Assembly: GCA_003132265.1 (NCBI GenBank)
Contig: PKXE01000233.1
Coordinates: forward strand, 226 to 6,132
Source of the DNA: Candidatus Dormiibacterota bacterium
Lineage (GTDB): Bacteria; Chloroflexota; Dormibacteria; Aeolococcales; Bog-877
DNA: 5,907 nt
Direction: 5' to 3'
Numbering within the stretch: the stretch's first letter is position 1; each line of letters begins with the position of its first letter. The notes below the pieces were generated by a model. The model was not told where the DNA came from. It did no database searches and saw only the letters and a program-made list of their open reading frames with translations. This document shows positions 5,850 to 5,907 of this stretch, in pieces. A program made the position numbers and the translations under genes.

Positions 5850-5896
5850 CTGCGGCGGACGCAGCGTGAGCAGCCTAGCCCTCCGCTGACGAGGGC
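5850..5896 (+). terminator. GC-rich hairpins downstream of the plus-strand operon
   Basis: Two small dyads lie within 100 nt after the last stop: CTGCG (5850-5854) with CGCAG (5860-5864), and GCCCTC (5878-5883) with GAGGGC (5891-5896, a perfect 6-bp stem with a 7-nt loop). Neither is followed by a T-tract, so they would be non-canonical terminators at best. The rest of 5807-5907 shows no coding frame I can support. Confidence 0.3.
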
Positions 5897-5907
5897 GGCG
5901 AATCGGC

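Noticed and set aside
1..5907. CRISPR arrays, tRNA or rRNA genes, insertion sequences, riboswitches
   Set aside because: I saw no regularly spaced repeats, cloverleaf-like stretches, transposase motifs or terminal inverted repeats on either strand.

Overview
This is a GC-rich window with tightly packed genes. Gene content and codon style suggest a high-GC Terrabacteria lineage (Actinomycetota, Dormibacterota or Chloroflexota). That placement is inferred; there is no rRNA or other marker here to fix it.

Layout. (1) Positions 1-355 hold two truncated membrane-gene relics that abut at about 219-221: the C-terminal part of an ABC-2 (DrrB-like) permease on the minus strand, and the C-terminal tail of an unrelated membrane protein on the plus strand. 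Both lack their 5' halves, so this looks like a rearrangement scar. (2) Positions 3677 down to 464 on the minus strand form a compact three-gene operon: an OmpR/PhoB-type response regulator, then hpnA (hopanoid-associated sugar epimerase, overlapping the regulator by ATGA), then, after 2 nt, a fused protein. The fused protein has an N-terminal carotenoid-biosynthesis (CruF-type) membrane domain and a C-terminal HpnG-like nucleoside-phosphorylase domain. (3) Positions 3678-3741 are a short divergent control region. (4) Positions 3742-5806 on the plus strand form a second tight operon: a DUF2231 membrane protein with a C-terminal Rieske [2Fe-2S] domain, a glyoxalase-like (VOC) protein, and a DinB-like protein with an N-terminal CxxC knuckle. 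(5) The last 100 nt hold only GC-rich hairpins.

How it may work together. HpnG enzymes remove adenine from adenosylhopane on the way to ribosylhopane and bacteriohopanetetrol, and HpnA is a common partner in hopanoid loci. A transcription factor translated on the same message, and a terpenoid/carotenoid membrane domain fused to the nucleosidase, suggest a regulated membrane-isoprenoid module. The divergent operon encodes a redox membrane protein and two putative metal-dependent enzymes; a link to membrane or oxidative stress is possible but is inference. The most unusual items are the CruF-HpnG fusion, the regulator embedded in the hopanoid operon with an altered acidic pocket, and the gene-relic breakpoint at the left end.
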